Of a DNA stretch of 30,806 bases, positions 16,510 to 24,126 are shown piece by piece. Numbering within the stretch: position 1 is the stretch's first letter; the number at the start of each line of letters is the position of its first letter. Below the pieces are notes generated by a model. It searched no databases. It saw only the letters and a list, made by a program, of their open reading frames with translations, and was not told the origin of the DNA. Source of the DNA: a virus; the IMG/VR virus record IMGVR_UViG_3300021379_002472, positions 1 through 30,806 of that record; one strand, given 5' to 3'. A program made the translations under genes and the position numbers.

Positions 16510-16764
16510 TTATCCTTTACCTTTTGTTAATTTATTGTATACAACAATACACAGAGCAGATCCTACTATGCCCATAAATACACCTGATGGCTCAAGTGCT
16601 GATTGTTGACCGAGTAAATATAAAGCAGCCCCTCCAGCATAAGATCCACAGATACCTAAAAATATTGTTTTGACAAACCCAAAATTTTCTTCTCCAGGAA
16701 CCACAGCTTTTGCTATAGATCCTACAAAAATACCATATACGCACCATACTAAAACACTGAACAT
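16510..16764 (-). CDS. GlsB/YeaQ/YmgE-type small membrane protein, 84 aa
   Basis: The protein is almost entirely hydrophobic with three predicted membrane helices (about 3-19, 29-50 and 59-77). It has the family pattern: GIFVGSIAK, a PGEE loop, FGFVKTIFLGICGSYAGG and GVFMGIVGSALCIVVY. The GlsB/YeaQ (transglycosylase-associated) family is widespread in bacteria and linked to envelope stress, but its biochemical role is unknown. I use the ATG at 16764, with AGGAG upstream at a rather long ten-base spacing, instead of the in-frame GTG at 16794 inside the preceding gene. In a phage it might act on the host membrane, for example as a holin-like or envelope factor. That is inference. Confidence 0.75.
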   Translation of the reverse strand: MFSVLVWCVYGIFVGSIAKAVVPGEENFGFVKTIFLGICGSYAGGAALYLLGQQSALEPSGVFMGIVGSALCIVVYNKLTKGKG

Positions 16765-16769
16765 AGTAA

Positions 16770-17147
16770 TTATTCTCCTATAAGATAAGAACACTCCTCC
16801 GTGCTTATTGTTTCTCCATAATCTAAAATAGCATGCATCAATGAGTTTCCGTATTTTCTATAATCTTCTCTTTTCATTTCGTTTCTAATGAGTTTTTTGA
16901 TTCTCATTTTCGTATACCAGCCACGACGCTTGCTAAGCTCTTTGACCGTCTCCGCATAAAAATTTACCTGATCATCATTACTTGAAAATGTTTTTTTATT
17001 ATTACACTCTTGAATAATTCTGATAGTTGTTAATATAATGCTAATCATGCCTATGATTAATATAATACTACCATATTCTTCTGGCAAATTAGAGGATTTG
17101 ATAATTTGTTCAGCAATTTGTTTCACTCTTTCATTATTTTGTTTCAT
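16770..17147 (-). CDS. Single-span membrane protein, 125 aa, unknown
   Basis: One clear membrane helix at about residues 27-45 (ILIIGMISIILTTIRII) follows a polar amphipathic N-terminus. The C-terminal 80 residues are basic and helical, with RRGWYTKMRIKKLIRNEMKRE. By the positive-inside rule the C-terminal domain is cytoplasmic. No family is recognised. The ATG has AGGA six bases upstream and lies eight bases after the propeller gene. The next gene is the GlsB-like membrane protein, so the two may work together at the host membrane. Confidence 0.72.
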   Translation of the reverse strand: MKQNNERVKQIAEQIIKSSNLPEEYGSIILIIGMISIILTTIRIIQECNNKKTFSSNDDQVNFYAETVKELSKRRGWYTKMRIKKLIRNEMKREDYRKYGNSLMHAILDYGETISTEECSYLIGE

Positions 17148-17155
17148 TGCAAATC

Positions 17156-18229
17156 CTATGACAAAGATGATTCTGGTTGGTATATGCCAACATTAGAAGC
17201 ATGAGATGGAGCCATGATAATAGCAGAATTGATGACACATCCTGCTGCATAGTAGTTTCGGTATGTTTGATTTGGTAATACTACTCTAGTGTCATTACCT
17301 CTTTGGTAAGTTTTAGTAGAAATATCAAATTCGCCAATATACAAACATCTTTTTGGTATTAATACTAGTTTTTTACCGATGTGAATTATATCTCCAAAAG
17401 CATCATCATACGAATAACTATTTTCTACAGGGTATGTATTGATTGTTTCGTTATTTATGTTATAAACAGACACGCCTCCATTTTTGTAAATAATAAATAT
17501 TTCATTGTTGACCTTGACCAGTCTACCCAAAGAATACGGAACAAGATTTGTACTAATATGAGTAGATATAGAATCTTCGTCAGTATTATATATAGAGAAA
17601 GAGTAACCGGCGAATGGTACTAATAAAATTTCATTTGATGACACTTGGCATGCGCTAGAAAATTTTTGAGGTAATAAAGATGAGTCAAAAACAATATTGC
17701 TAGAACTTATTGATATTGTATTAGAGTCTATATCATATATAGCTATATTTTTTGCTGTTTCTGGTATAAGGTAAACCTTATTGTTCATTTTGATGCAGTC
17801 TATGAATCTTCCATATATTGGATTCTCTGTTAATACAGAGGTGACCGAGGGACCTAATGTAAAATTATTACTGGCTATTTCGTATAAACCTATATGGATC
17901 GCACGATATGGACATAAGAAGATATATCCATTATCTAGATTAATAGCACGACTGTAGGCACTTTGGCCCGCGTTATGTGCAGGTCCGTTGGTATAGCTAT
18001 CGGATGCATAATCATATATTCCCAAAAATTGGTGTTGCATTGGAGCCAGCAGGGCTTTGCATGTGTTTGGTATATTGATAATATCTGAAAAGCTACCTGG
18101 TATATCTGTTGATAGGTCTGTAGGATCGCTTACAGATATATTATCAACAATATCTCCTTGTGAATATTTGTGTATTATATAATTGTGAGGTATCGATGCT
18201 CGGCAGCCACCGTTGATATTTTCTATCAT
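17156..18229 (-). CDS. Seven-bladed beta-propeller protein, 357 aa
   Basis: Seven repeats are visible at roughly residues 58, 102, 151, 200, 243, 287 and 336, spaced 43-49 apart. Most follow a pattern of four hydrophobic residues, Pro, about six variable residues, then (G/A/S)-x-Y-(D/E/N) and a Ser/Thr-rich turn: LLAPMQHQFLGIYD, FLCPYRAIHIGLYE, YLIPETAKNIAIYD, LLVPFAGYSFSIYN, LVLIPKRCLYIGEFD. Seven such blades form a closed propeller, a common scaffold for binding sugars or proteins. There is no signal peptide or enzyme motif. The ATG directly abuts the stop of the FGE-like gene (TAAATG). It is probably a virion or receptor-binding accessory protein. The first 50 residues may anchor it. Confidence 0.78.
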   Translation of the reverse strand: MIENINGGCRASIPHNYIIHKYSQGDIVDNISVSDPTDLSTDIPGSFSDIINIPNTCKALLAPMQHQFLGIYDYASDSYTNGPAHNAGQSAYSRAINLDNGYIFLCPYRAIHIGLYEIASNNFTLGPSVTSVLTENPIYGRFIDCIKMNNKVYLIPETAKNIAIYDIDSNTISISSSNIVFDSSLLPQKFSSACQVSSNEILLVPFAGYSFSIYNTDEDSISTHISTNLVPYSLGRLVKVNNEIFIIYKNGGVSVYNINNETINTYPVENSYSYDDAFGDIIHIGKKLVLIPKRCLYIGEFDISTKTYQRGNDTRVVLPNQTYRNYYAAGCVINSAIIMAPSHASNVGIYQPESSLS

Positions 18230-19900
18230 TTATTCAATGCTTATGCTAGCACCCATAGAGCCGGATGTGTTACTGTAATAATAAATAGTATTAGGAGTAT
18301 TAGCTATGACTGTTAATTCTGTATAGCTATTTTCTGTACCGGGAGTTCCTATATATCTTACACCGGATGAGATGGTATTATTGCTAATATTGTCAGAGCT
18401 ATAAGACAATTGAAATAAATGTTCTGTATTGCTAGTATCTGATTGGTAGAATCTGTATACCGTAGTGTCAGATTTGTCTATATTTATATCTGGCTTAGTA
18501 ACACCATCTACTGTAAAAGCTGTTCCGCTTACAGCAATGTCAAAAGACGAAAATTTTACGTTAAAGTTTTCATCTATCCTGGAATCTACATAAGGTTCTA
18601 AAATTATAGTATCAAACTTGTAGTTTTTATACAATATCGATACGTCATCCCCCGTAAAAACGTTACCGTCGTAGATTAGTTGTCCAACCATATTGAGGTT
18701 GCATGGAGACGAGGTTGGTGTCGGTGTCGGTGTAGGCGTCATTGTAGGAGTTGGTGTGGGTGTTGGAGTAATTGTAGGTGTAGGTGTTGGCGTAGGTGTT
18801 ACAGATTGAGTTGGTGTTACTGTGGGGGTAACGGTGGGAGTTGGGGTTACTGTTGGCGTAACGGTCGGAGTCACAGTCGGAGTCGGGGTGGGCGTAGATG
18901 TTGGCGTGGGAGTAGGTGTGGGTGTTGATGTTGGAGTAATGCTTGGTGTCGGTGTAGGGGTTGGGGTTATTGTGGGAGTTGGGGTTGGCGTAACCGTGGG
19001 AGTTGGAGTAGGCGTAGGTGTCTGTGTCGGGGTGGGTGTTGGGCTTACACATACTGGGGGTAATTGACCATCTCCGTTTGATTGAGCGGTTACTGCTGTA
19101 GGAGCAGAATCGTACTGAGTAGCATATGTCCAATATTTTGACGAATCAGGATCATAAAAAGCTGCCTTATACCACTCATCTATTGAAGGTATCCAAAAAG
19201 TAGCGCCAGGCTGTTTGGAATATAGTCCATTTGTTGCTCCGTTGAGATTATAAGCACCTGTTTCAGTTGTAGAAGACGTTTGACTACCGGTGCTTGGCAT
19301 TCCGTTATGTAACCAGTTGGCGAATCTTGCTGCTCTAAACCAATTAATATTGCTAACCGGCTTATTGGACATATTGGTAGATATGTTATATGTATAACTG
19401 TTACTAAATCCGGATCTGGTAATACCCACCATATTAGCAGAATAAAGGGAGTATGAATCAGTGGCTGCAACACTATTCAAAAATGCTACATATTCAGATA
19501 TTGTAACGAGATATGTTCCAATTTTATAGATATCATTAATAGAGCCATAGCCGTTTGTATCGGCCATATTACTAGCATCGCTTACTGTCTCTAAAGATAT
19601 TAGTGAGCTTACGGATGATGAACTTGCTGCTATTCTAAATCCTATCATAGTATTAGATATAGAGGGACTGAGCAGCAAATTATTATTTTTGGATAAATCA
19701 GATACATTACTAGAAAATCTACTACCCCCAATAATAATTTTACTAGATCCAGAAATAGTGTCTGTAAATTCGTACAATAAACCGCTCTGATCATAAGTAC
19801 CATAGTAGCTAGCAGCGCCGTTAGTACCTACTGTTGTTACGTTGCCGTCTATATTATTCCAGTCGGTGTTGTTATTATAGTTTGCACTATTACATGTCAT
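18230..19900 (-). CDS. Putative virion adhesin: permuted FGE/C-type-lectin-like domain, Pro/Thr linker, phage beta domain (556 aa)
   Basis: Residues 3-93 resemble the C-terminal half of an FGE (formylglycine-generating-enzyme-like) fold: [15 protein letters not shown], then IIIGGSRF and MIGFRIA. Residues 104-275 resemble its N-terminal half: [57 protein letters not shown]. The order is therefore reversed from normal, a circular permutation. No catalytic cysteine pair is present (Cys only at 3, 284 and 400), so a binding role is likely, as in the FGE-type C-type lectins used by phage receptor-binding proteins. Residues 286-399 are a Pro/Thr linker. Residues 400-556 match a beta domain I recall from aquatic-phage structural proteins ([38 protein letters not shown]). 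A host-attachment function is inferred. Confidence 0.8.
   Translation of the reverse strand: MTCNSANYNNNTDWNNIDGNVTTVGTNGAASYYGTYDQSGLLYEFTDTISGSSKIIIGGSRFSSNVSDLSKNNNLLLSPSISNTMIGFRIAASSSSVSSLISLETVSDASNMADTNGYGSINDIYKIGTYLVTISEYVAFLNSVAATDSYSLYSANMVGITRSGFSNSYTYNISTNMSNKPVSNINWFRAARFANWLHNGMPSTGSQTSSTTETGAYNLNGATNGLYSKQPGATFWIPSIDEWYKAAFYDPDSSKYWTYATQYDSAPTAVTAQSNGDGQLPPVCVSPTPTPTQTPTPTPTPTVTPTPTPTITPTPTPTPSITPTSTPTPTPTPTSTPTPTPTVTPTVTPTVTPTPTVTPTVTPTQSVTPTPTPTPTITPTPTPTPTMTPTPTPTPTSSPCNLNMVGQLIYDGNVFTGDDVSILYKNYKFDTIILEPYVDSRIDENFNVKFSSFDIAVSGTAFTVDGVTKPDINIDKSDTTVYRFYQSDTSNTEHLFQLSYSSDNISNNTISSGVRYIGTPGTENSYTELTVIANTPNTIYYYSNTSGSMGASISIE
18704..19045 (-). repeat. Pro/Thr-rich tandem repeat (residues 286-399 of the lectin-like protein)
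   Basis: About 114 codons of alternating Pro and Thr, broken by Val, Ile, Ser, Gln or Met every few residues, in a degenerate six-base period (ACACCN-type units). The opposite strand is correspondingly G-rich (GGTGTN). It joins the lectin-like and beta domains as an extended, probably rigid linker. Mixed third bases show it is not a recent expansion of one unit, though length variation between relatives is likely. Confidence 0.95.
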
Positions 19901-19903
19901 ATT

Positions 19904-20155
19904 TTATGGCTCACAGTATTGACAATTGATTTTAGCGATTCCGTCACCGCTTATATACCACCCCTTACCCTTACATACAGGGCACTCTTCTCTCTTATAT
20001 TTTTCTGTACTGTCTGATTTAGACGATAAAATTTTAGCCCCAACTAAAGTCACTATGGAAGCGGTGCTAAAAGAGGGATTGGAATCATAATTAATATTAT
20101 GTAGACCGAACAGCAATGGAAAACTAATAATACTGCACATCACGACTTTAATCAT
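19904..20155 (-). CDS. Exported or membrane-anchored protein with a DnaJ-type zinc finger motif, 83 aa
   Basis: An N-terminal hydrophobic stretch (residues 2-17, IKVVMCSIISFPLLFG) looks like a signal peptide or anchor; a second weakly hydrophobic segment lies at 32-43. The C-terminus has CPVCKGKGWYISGDG followed by INCQYC, that is CxxCxGxG and CxxC, the half-zinc-finger of DnaJ-like proteins. The ATG overlaps the 54-residue upstream gene by eight bases, and the stop is three bases before the lectin-like gene. It may assist folding or assembly of that disulfide-poor adhesin, which is speculation based on adjacency. Confidence 0.72.
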   Translation of the reverse strand: MIKVVMCSIISFPLLFGLHNINYDSNPSFSTASIVTLVGAKILSSKSDSTEKYKREECPVCKGKGWYISGDGIAKINCQYCEP

Positions 20156-20312
20156 CTTTAAATACCTTATCTAGTAAGTCTCTGAGAGGTTGTCTTTTTT
20201 TAGGTTTAATCTCTTTGGTTTGTTCTGGTGCAAAAATTTTGATGATAGCTAATATAAAATTAGTAATGGTTTTAATAAGACTATTTAAAGCTATTCTGTC
20301 TAATAGTTTCAT
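20148..20312 (-). CDS. Small 54-residue protein with a hydrophobic helix
   Basis: The ATG at 20312 shares a base with the protease stop (TAATG) and the reading frame closes with TAA at 20148, overlapping the next ATG by eight bases. This perfect fit between two genes, filling an otherwise empty 156-base gap, argues that it is translated. The product starts MKLLDRIALNSLIKTITNF, continues with a hydrophobic ILAIIKIF segment (about 12-27 overall), then turns basic (KEIKPKKRQPLRDLL). It may be an amphipathic or membrane-associated peptide. No family recognised. Confidence 0.65.
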   Translation of the reverse strand: MKLLDRIALNSLIKTITNFILAIIKIFAPEQTKEIKPKKRQPLRDLLDKVFKDD

Positions 20313-21160
20313 TATAGTTTACCTATCTTTTCTTTTGGTAATTTATTAATCTCTTCCAGAGATGGAGCATCAACATTCGGATCAAGTGCCCATAAAATAT
20401 TTTCTGATTTTGCCCACTTATTAATTCTACGTATTGGGACTATTAGATTAAAGGTTTCTCCAGCACCACGCACCAGCATGCCTATATATTCTCCATTAGT
20501 TAAAAATACTCCTCCTCCAGATGAACCAGGAAAAGCTGTGACTGTTGTTTGATCGAATAGCACTTTAGTGCTGCTATTAAGAGCCAACATGCGACCTACT
20601 TGACTCATAATCCCGGTTGTCATACTATTGGCTCCACTTTCACCTAGTAATGATCCAACATGATATAATTGTGTGCCGAGCGGTAGACCACTATCTTTAT
20701 TGTCTTTGTGGAATTTTGCTGATACATCAACAAAATTAAATTTTTTGATCATTAAAAGGGCTAGATCCTCACCATCTGTAGCATCACTATATTTGACAAC
20801 AACAGCGTCCATAGATAACTCGCCAACTGTGGTACCGTCTTCGATTAATTTTTTGACCACTTGAACATCTTTGAATTCTGGCTTTTTAAGCGTTTTTCCT
20901 TCTATGTCCAATATGCTTCTTACACTTCTGATGCCCTCTAGCACATGAGCAGCCGTCCATACAAAATTGACATTTTTTTTACCGTCATCAGATTTGATTT
21001 CTCGACTGAAAATAACACCACTACCAGAACCTCTTTCGGTTTTGATTGTTACGCTAATATCCTGCAAATAAGAGCTAACATTATTTTCTGCAGTTTGAGC
21101 TATAGAAGATGCAAAAACAGATAGTATTAGAGCAGTGCATAGTATTATATTTTTCATCAT
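20312..21160 (-). CDS. Exported trypsin-like serine protease, 282 aa
   Basis: Residues 1-21 form a classic signal peptide (basic MMKN, hydrophobic core, Ser-Ile-Ala-Gln cut region). The chymotrypsin-fold triad is complete: His 72 in VWTAAHVLEG, Asp 132 in GEDLALLMI, and Ser 214 in PGSSGGGVF. The closest type is the bacterial S1-like group (DegP-type chymotrypsin fold without a PDZ domain). Two adjacent Met codons could start it; AAGGA precedes both, and the second at 21157 has the better spacing. The enzyme should act outside the cytoplasm, or in the virion if packaged. It lies eight bases after the papain-like protease gene. Phage-encoded exported trypsin-like proteases are unusual; targets are unknown. 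Confidence 0.88.
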   Translation of the reverse strand: MMKNIILCTALILSVFASSIAQTAENNVSSYLQDISVTIKTERGSGSGVIFSREIKSDDGKKNVNFVWTAAHVLEGIRSVRSILDIEGKTLKKPEFKDVQVVKKLIEDGTTVGELSMDAVVVKYSDATDGEDLALLMIKKFNFVDVSAKFHKDNKDSGLPLGTQLYHVGSLLGESGANSMTTGIMSQVGRMLALNSSTKVLFDQTTVTAFPGSSGGGVFLTNGEYIGMLVRGAGETFNLIVPIRRINKWAKSENILWALDPNVDAPSLEEINKLPKEKIGKL

Positions 21161-21168
21161 ACATTCCT

Positions 21169-23232
21169 TTATAAGTAGTCTATAAATCCATAATCAGGAA
21201 GCTTTTGCGGTGGAAAACCATTAAAATCACTGAAAGCATAAGCGCCATTTTGTCTCAACATACCCTCGGCCACATCGGCGTGTATTAAAAAAGAACCATC
21301 TGGGATAGGTCCCCATTCTGGATGGCCCCCGTCGTTCCATTTACCCCAGCTATTTTGGACTAGAAAGGCCGGCTCTCCATTAGTATCATCGCAAGCCGTC
21401 CATGCCATCGCGTGGGCCCATGACCCACTTTTTCGTGCAAATCCCTTGCTATCCCTACGATTAGAAAATCCATAACCAGAGCATACACTTAAACCATACC
21501 CATTGGCTAATGCGTCTCTAGCTTCTTCAACTGTTCTAATTAATGATACAGTACGAATTTGGTGATTGTCCGCTTCATCTATTACATTATCTGGCAAGCC
21601 TCTAGATCCCCACTTAGCACCCATGTTACCATTATATTTGCTAAAGTCTGCTACACCGGGATAGTTTTTACGAACAAGAACACCACCGGTTTGACTTACA
21701 AACGTAGCTGCCCTACTACAACTCATACCTTGACCACCATGACCTCTACAGCCATAAATAGCTTCTGTGGCACCTCTAGCAACCCAACTTTCTTTGTCTC
21801 CTTTAATATCGATTTCTACTGCTCTTGTTACATCACAGGCGTTGCGGGTAGCATGAGAGACACAATTATTAATACCGATACCATTACATATAAAATTATG
21901 ATCTTTTTCTACTTCGATACAATAGACAAAATTTTCTTCTGGCTCAACAATATTTATATCGACTATTTTGATCATGCAACCTATTGTGTTTTTAAGTGCA
22001 ATTTCTGTAACATATTCTGTTTTTGCGCAAGCTATATGTTTACTCGATGAAGATATTAATTTAAATCTATACACATCTTGTCTGTGGTCATCATGAGACA
22101 TATCTTGTTTAGATATAGAAAAATTGAGATTGACATCATTGGCAATCTTAGCAAAATCAAGTGTTAAATTTTTAGAAACACTAGTTGCAACAGCTTGGTA
22201 TCTGCCTTGATAACCGTCTCCATCTAACCATCCCTTAATTAGTGCTAATTTATTTTGTTTTGTTGTAATAAATAATTCTTTTCCTAAACGTTTTGTATAA
22301 GTGTTACCATCGACTAGATGCTTGAATAGATTGGCAACAAAAACGCTATTTATTCTAGCATAAATCACCGTTGGTTTAGATGGAACTTGATAAATATGAG
22401 CATCGATATCAAAAATTTCTTTTATATACGAGCGTACTTGTTCAGCAATAACGGCCTCGTGTCCACCTAGATTAAAGGTAACCCGTTCTGCCTTACCATC
22501 AACGCCATCAACCCCACCTTCTGCTGCATACAAGCCCAATAACCAACATAATTTTTCATTAAGATCAACATATCTTTTTATCTGACATCTACTTCCTTTT
22601 GCTCTTATATATCCATTTTCTACAGGTTCTAATCTAAGTTTTTTGTGGTCTGTATTTTCATCTATGATTTCCCCATCATAAAAATTAGACATGTCAAAGA
22701 TTTTATTCTCTTCATAATCAACTTGTGGCATAAATACACTATCTCCCACTTCTAATAATCCAATAGCTTTTGTCTTCATTGTAATATTGTCAACAATATA
22801 TTTATGATCTGGTGTTGAAGCCACTTTTGTATGGTTAGATAAAGTTAGTTCAACCATTTTTTTATGGTACGATTTTTTAAAAGTGTTGATAACTTTTCTT
22901 TTTTTGCCAAAAGCACTGATCACACATTCTCCAATTTGTATATCTTTAATTTGTTTAGATGATCCATCTGCCATTAAAACTAAGTCACTTCCGTTTTGGC
23001 AGTCTCCTGTGGTTTGTCGCTCTATATAAGCATTCTTATCAAATTTCAATACTGATTTGAATGGTGTTGATAACTTACCTTTGCCACTATCTTGAATTCT
23101 TGTAGCTCCGTCTTTAAAATATGCATATTTGCTAGTTGACATAAGTTCGTCAAAAATATGCTGCTCCCAAAGACATCCGCTAAAGCCTTTGCGATATTCG
23201 TTATATAGTTGATCTGGAGTCATTCTTGGCAT
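21169..23232 (-). CDS. Papain-like (C1) cysteine protease interrupted by an intein, 687 aa precursor
   Basis: Without the intein (78-456) the mature chain is 308 residues. Joined exteins read QTTGD-CVSHATRNA, placing the nucleophile Cys 457 after a Gly-Asp turn. His 607 lies in GSWAHAMAWTAC and Asn 627 in VQNSWG, completing the C1 papain triad. There is no signal peptide and no recognisable propeptide longer than the 77 residues before the intein. Since the catalytic Cys is the +1 residue of splicing, the precursor should have no protease activity until splicing occurs. The ATG forms a TAATG junction with the preceding membrane-protein gene; GAGGG lies about nine bases upstream. Role could be virion maturation, host attack or receptor processing. 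Confidence 0.9.
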   Translation of the reverse strand: MPRMTPDQLYNEYRKGFSGCLWEQHIFDELMSTSKYAYFKDGATRIQDSGKGKLSTPFKSVLKFDKNAYIERQTTGDCQNGSDLVLMADGSSKQIKDIQIGECVISAFGKKRKVINTFKKSYHKKMVELTLSNHTKVASTPDHKYIVDNITMKTKAIGLLEVGDSVFMPQVDYEENKIFDMSNFYDGEIIDENTDHKKLRLEPVENGYIRAKGSRCQIKRYVDLNEKLCWLLGLYAAEGGVDGVDGKAERVTFNLGGHEAVIAEQVRSYIKEIFDIDAHIYQVPSKPTVIYARINSVFVANLFKHLVDGNTYTKRLGKELFITTKQNKLALIKGWLDGDGYQGRYQAVATSVSKNLTLDFAKIANDVNLNFSISKQDMSHDDHRQDVYRFKLISSSSKHIACAKTEYVTEIALKNTIGCMIKIVDINIVEPEENFVYCIEVEKDHNFICNGIGINNCVSHATRNACDVTRAVEIDIKGDKESWVARGATEAIYGCRGHGGQGMSCSRAATFVSQTGGVLVRKNYPGVADFSKYNGNMGAKWGSRGLPDNVIDEADNHQIRTVSLIRTVEEARDALANGYGLSVCSGYGFSNRRDSKGFARKSGSWAHAMAWTACDDTNGEPAFLVQNSWGKWNDGGHPEWGPIPDGSFLIHADVAEGMLRQNGAYAFSDFNGFPPQKLPDYGFIDYL
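21865..23001 (-). other. Intein with LAGLIDADG homing endonuclease inside the papain-like protease (379 aa)
   Basis: The insert runs from Cys 78 to Asn 456 of the precursor in frame. Block A starts CQNGSDLVLMADG, block B is STPDHK with Thr 140 and His 143, block F is VYCIEVEKDHNF with His 445, and block G is GIGINN followed by Cys +1. The penultimate residue is Asn 455 instead of the usual His, a known but less common variant that can slow terminal Asn cyclisation. LAGLIDADG motifs LLGLYAAEG (231-239) and LIKGWLDGDG (331-340) keep acidic residues Glu 238 and Asp 339. It is clearly distinct in sequence from the nrdJ intein. Confidence 0.92.
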
Positions 23233-23729
23233 TATTTACTACCCTCATAAAAAGCCCAGCTTAAAGCCCTAAATACATCAATAGACTTTGATCGTAATTG
23301 ATCATCGAGTATAACATCATCTTCTCCTATAGCAGATACAACCAACCCTTTTGCTGCTTCAGCTAGTCCTGGGTATTTATCCTTTATGTTTAATCTTAGC
23401 ATTTTACCACTTAAGCTGTTTGCTTCTCTGATTGTAGCTGTGTCTGTAATCACCTTATCTTCATTATCTAGCTCTATTAAAATTGACATATCAGAATAAA
23501 GAGATGATAGTTTTAAAAAATCAGACCTTTTTGTAGAATCATCAGCCTCTTCTAATATTGATATAATTTTTTTAGCATTATCTAATAAGGTTTGATCACT
23601 AGGAGCATCAGTAACATAATTCTCAACAACTGCAGCAGGACTATCAGGTACTATAGAAGAAGAATATTTTCCATATAATCCTAAGCCTAATAAAGCAATT
23701 CCTATTATTAATATTGAATTATTCTTCAT
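23232..23729 (-). CDS. N-terminally anchored protein, 165 aa, unknown
   Basis: Residues 5-20 (SILIIGIALLGLGLYG) form a signal anchor or membrane helix. The remaining 145 residues are acidic and helical and would lie outside the cytoplasm. No family recognised. Its stop shares a base with the start of the papain-like protease (TAATG), so the two are translationally coupled and possibly partners, for example a membrane tether or inhibitor. Its own start overlaps the previous gene by 11 bases. Confidence 0.72.
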   Translation of the reverse strand: MKNNSILIIGIALLGLGLYGKYSSSIVPDSPAAVVENYVTDAPSDQTLLDNAKKIISILEEADDSTKRSDFLKLSSLYSDMSILIELDNEDKVITDTATIREANSLSGKMLRLNIKDKYPGLAEAAKGLVVSAIGEDDVILDDQLRSKSIDVFRALSWAFYEGSK

Positions 23730-24126
23730 TGTTTTCTTCCTTCTTTGCTGTTATATCCTCACAAACCATTGGTGAAAGATAAGGAAACATTTGATCAGCA
23801 ACCTCTACCGCTTTCTTACATCCACTTTTTTCTGCAAGGTCCCTTGTTTGTTTCCATGAAACCACTAGATCAAAAAATAAATTGGTGTCTTCTACTTGTT
23901 CTTTAGAAGAATCTACAATTTCTTTTATTTTGTCAGCAAAATTACTGTCTGTATTATTTGAATGTTTATTTTTAAGTTTATTTACAAAATCTAAAATAAG
24001 TTTTTGTATAGGGCTTAATTGGTCCTTAAATAATACCCACAAAACCACACCAACACCAGCATATAATGCAAGATCTGTTGGTCCTAGTCTGCTACTAAAT
24101 TCATTGAAAGTTTCTGTAAAATTCAT
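23719..24126 (-). CDS. Single-span membrane protein, 135 aa, unknown
   Basis: A membrane helix at about residues 18-34 (DLALYAGVGVVLWVLF) is followed by KDQLSPIQKLILDFVNKLKNK, a basic amphipathic helix, then a 70-residue acidic helical domain with cysteines at 103 and 122. The start overlaps the upstream gene as ATGA with GAGGG four bases before it. No family recognised. It belongs to the run of membrane proteins before the proteases. Confidence 0.72.
   Translation of the reverse strand: MNFTETFNEFSSRLGPTDLALYAGVGVVLWVLFKDQLSPIQKLILDFVNKLKNKHSNNTDSNFADKIKEIVDSSKEQVEDTNLFFDLVVSWKQTRDLAEKSGCKKAVEVADQMFPYLSPMVCEDITAKKEENNEE

Noticed and set aside
18819-18900. G-quadruplex in the G-rich plus strand of the Pro/Thr repeat
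   Set aside because: Runs of three or more G occur, but four such runs with short loops were not found together; the G-richness follows from the Pro/Thr codons on the other strand.
18704-19045. CRISPR or regulatory repeat array
   Set aside because: The repeats are six-base, in frame, degenerate at third positions and code for a Pro/Thr linker; there are no spacers.
18680-19067. Plus-strand open frames encoding long Val-Gly or Cys-Arg repeats, and a Tyr/Asn-rich minus-strand frame at 18663-19133
   Set aside because: They are other-frame readings of the Pro/Thr repeat; a six-base period opens several frames at once. No ribosome site or protein-like composition.
19622-19894. Diversity-generating retroelement variable region
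   Set aside because: The fold type is right, but no reverse transcriptase, template repeat or second copy of the segment is in the window, and the segment is at the N-terminus instead of the usual C-terminus.
21559-22050. 163-codon plus-strand open frame
   Set aside because: It lies wholly antisense to the papain-like protease and its intein, whose motifs are unambiguous; composition is Thr/Phe/Cys-rich as expected for antisense of AT-rich coding DNA.
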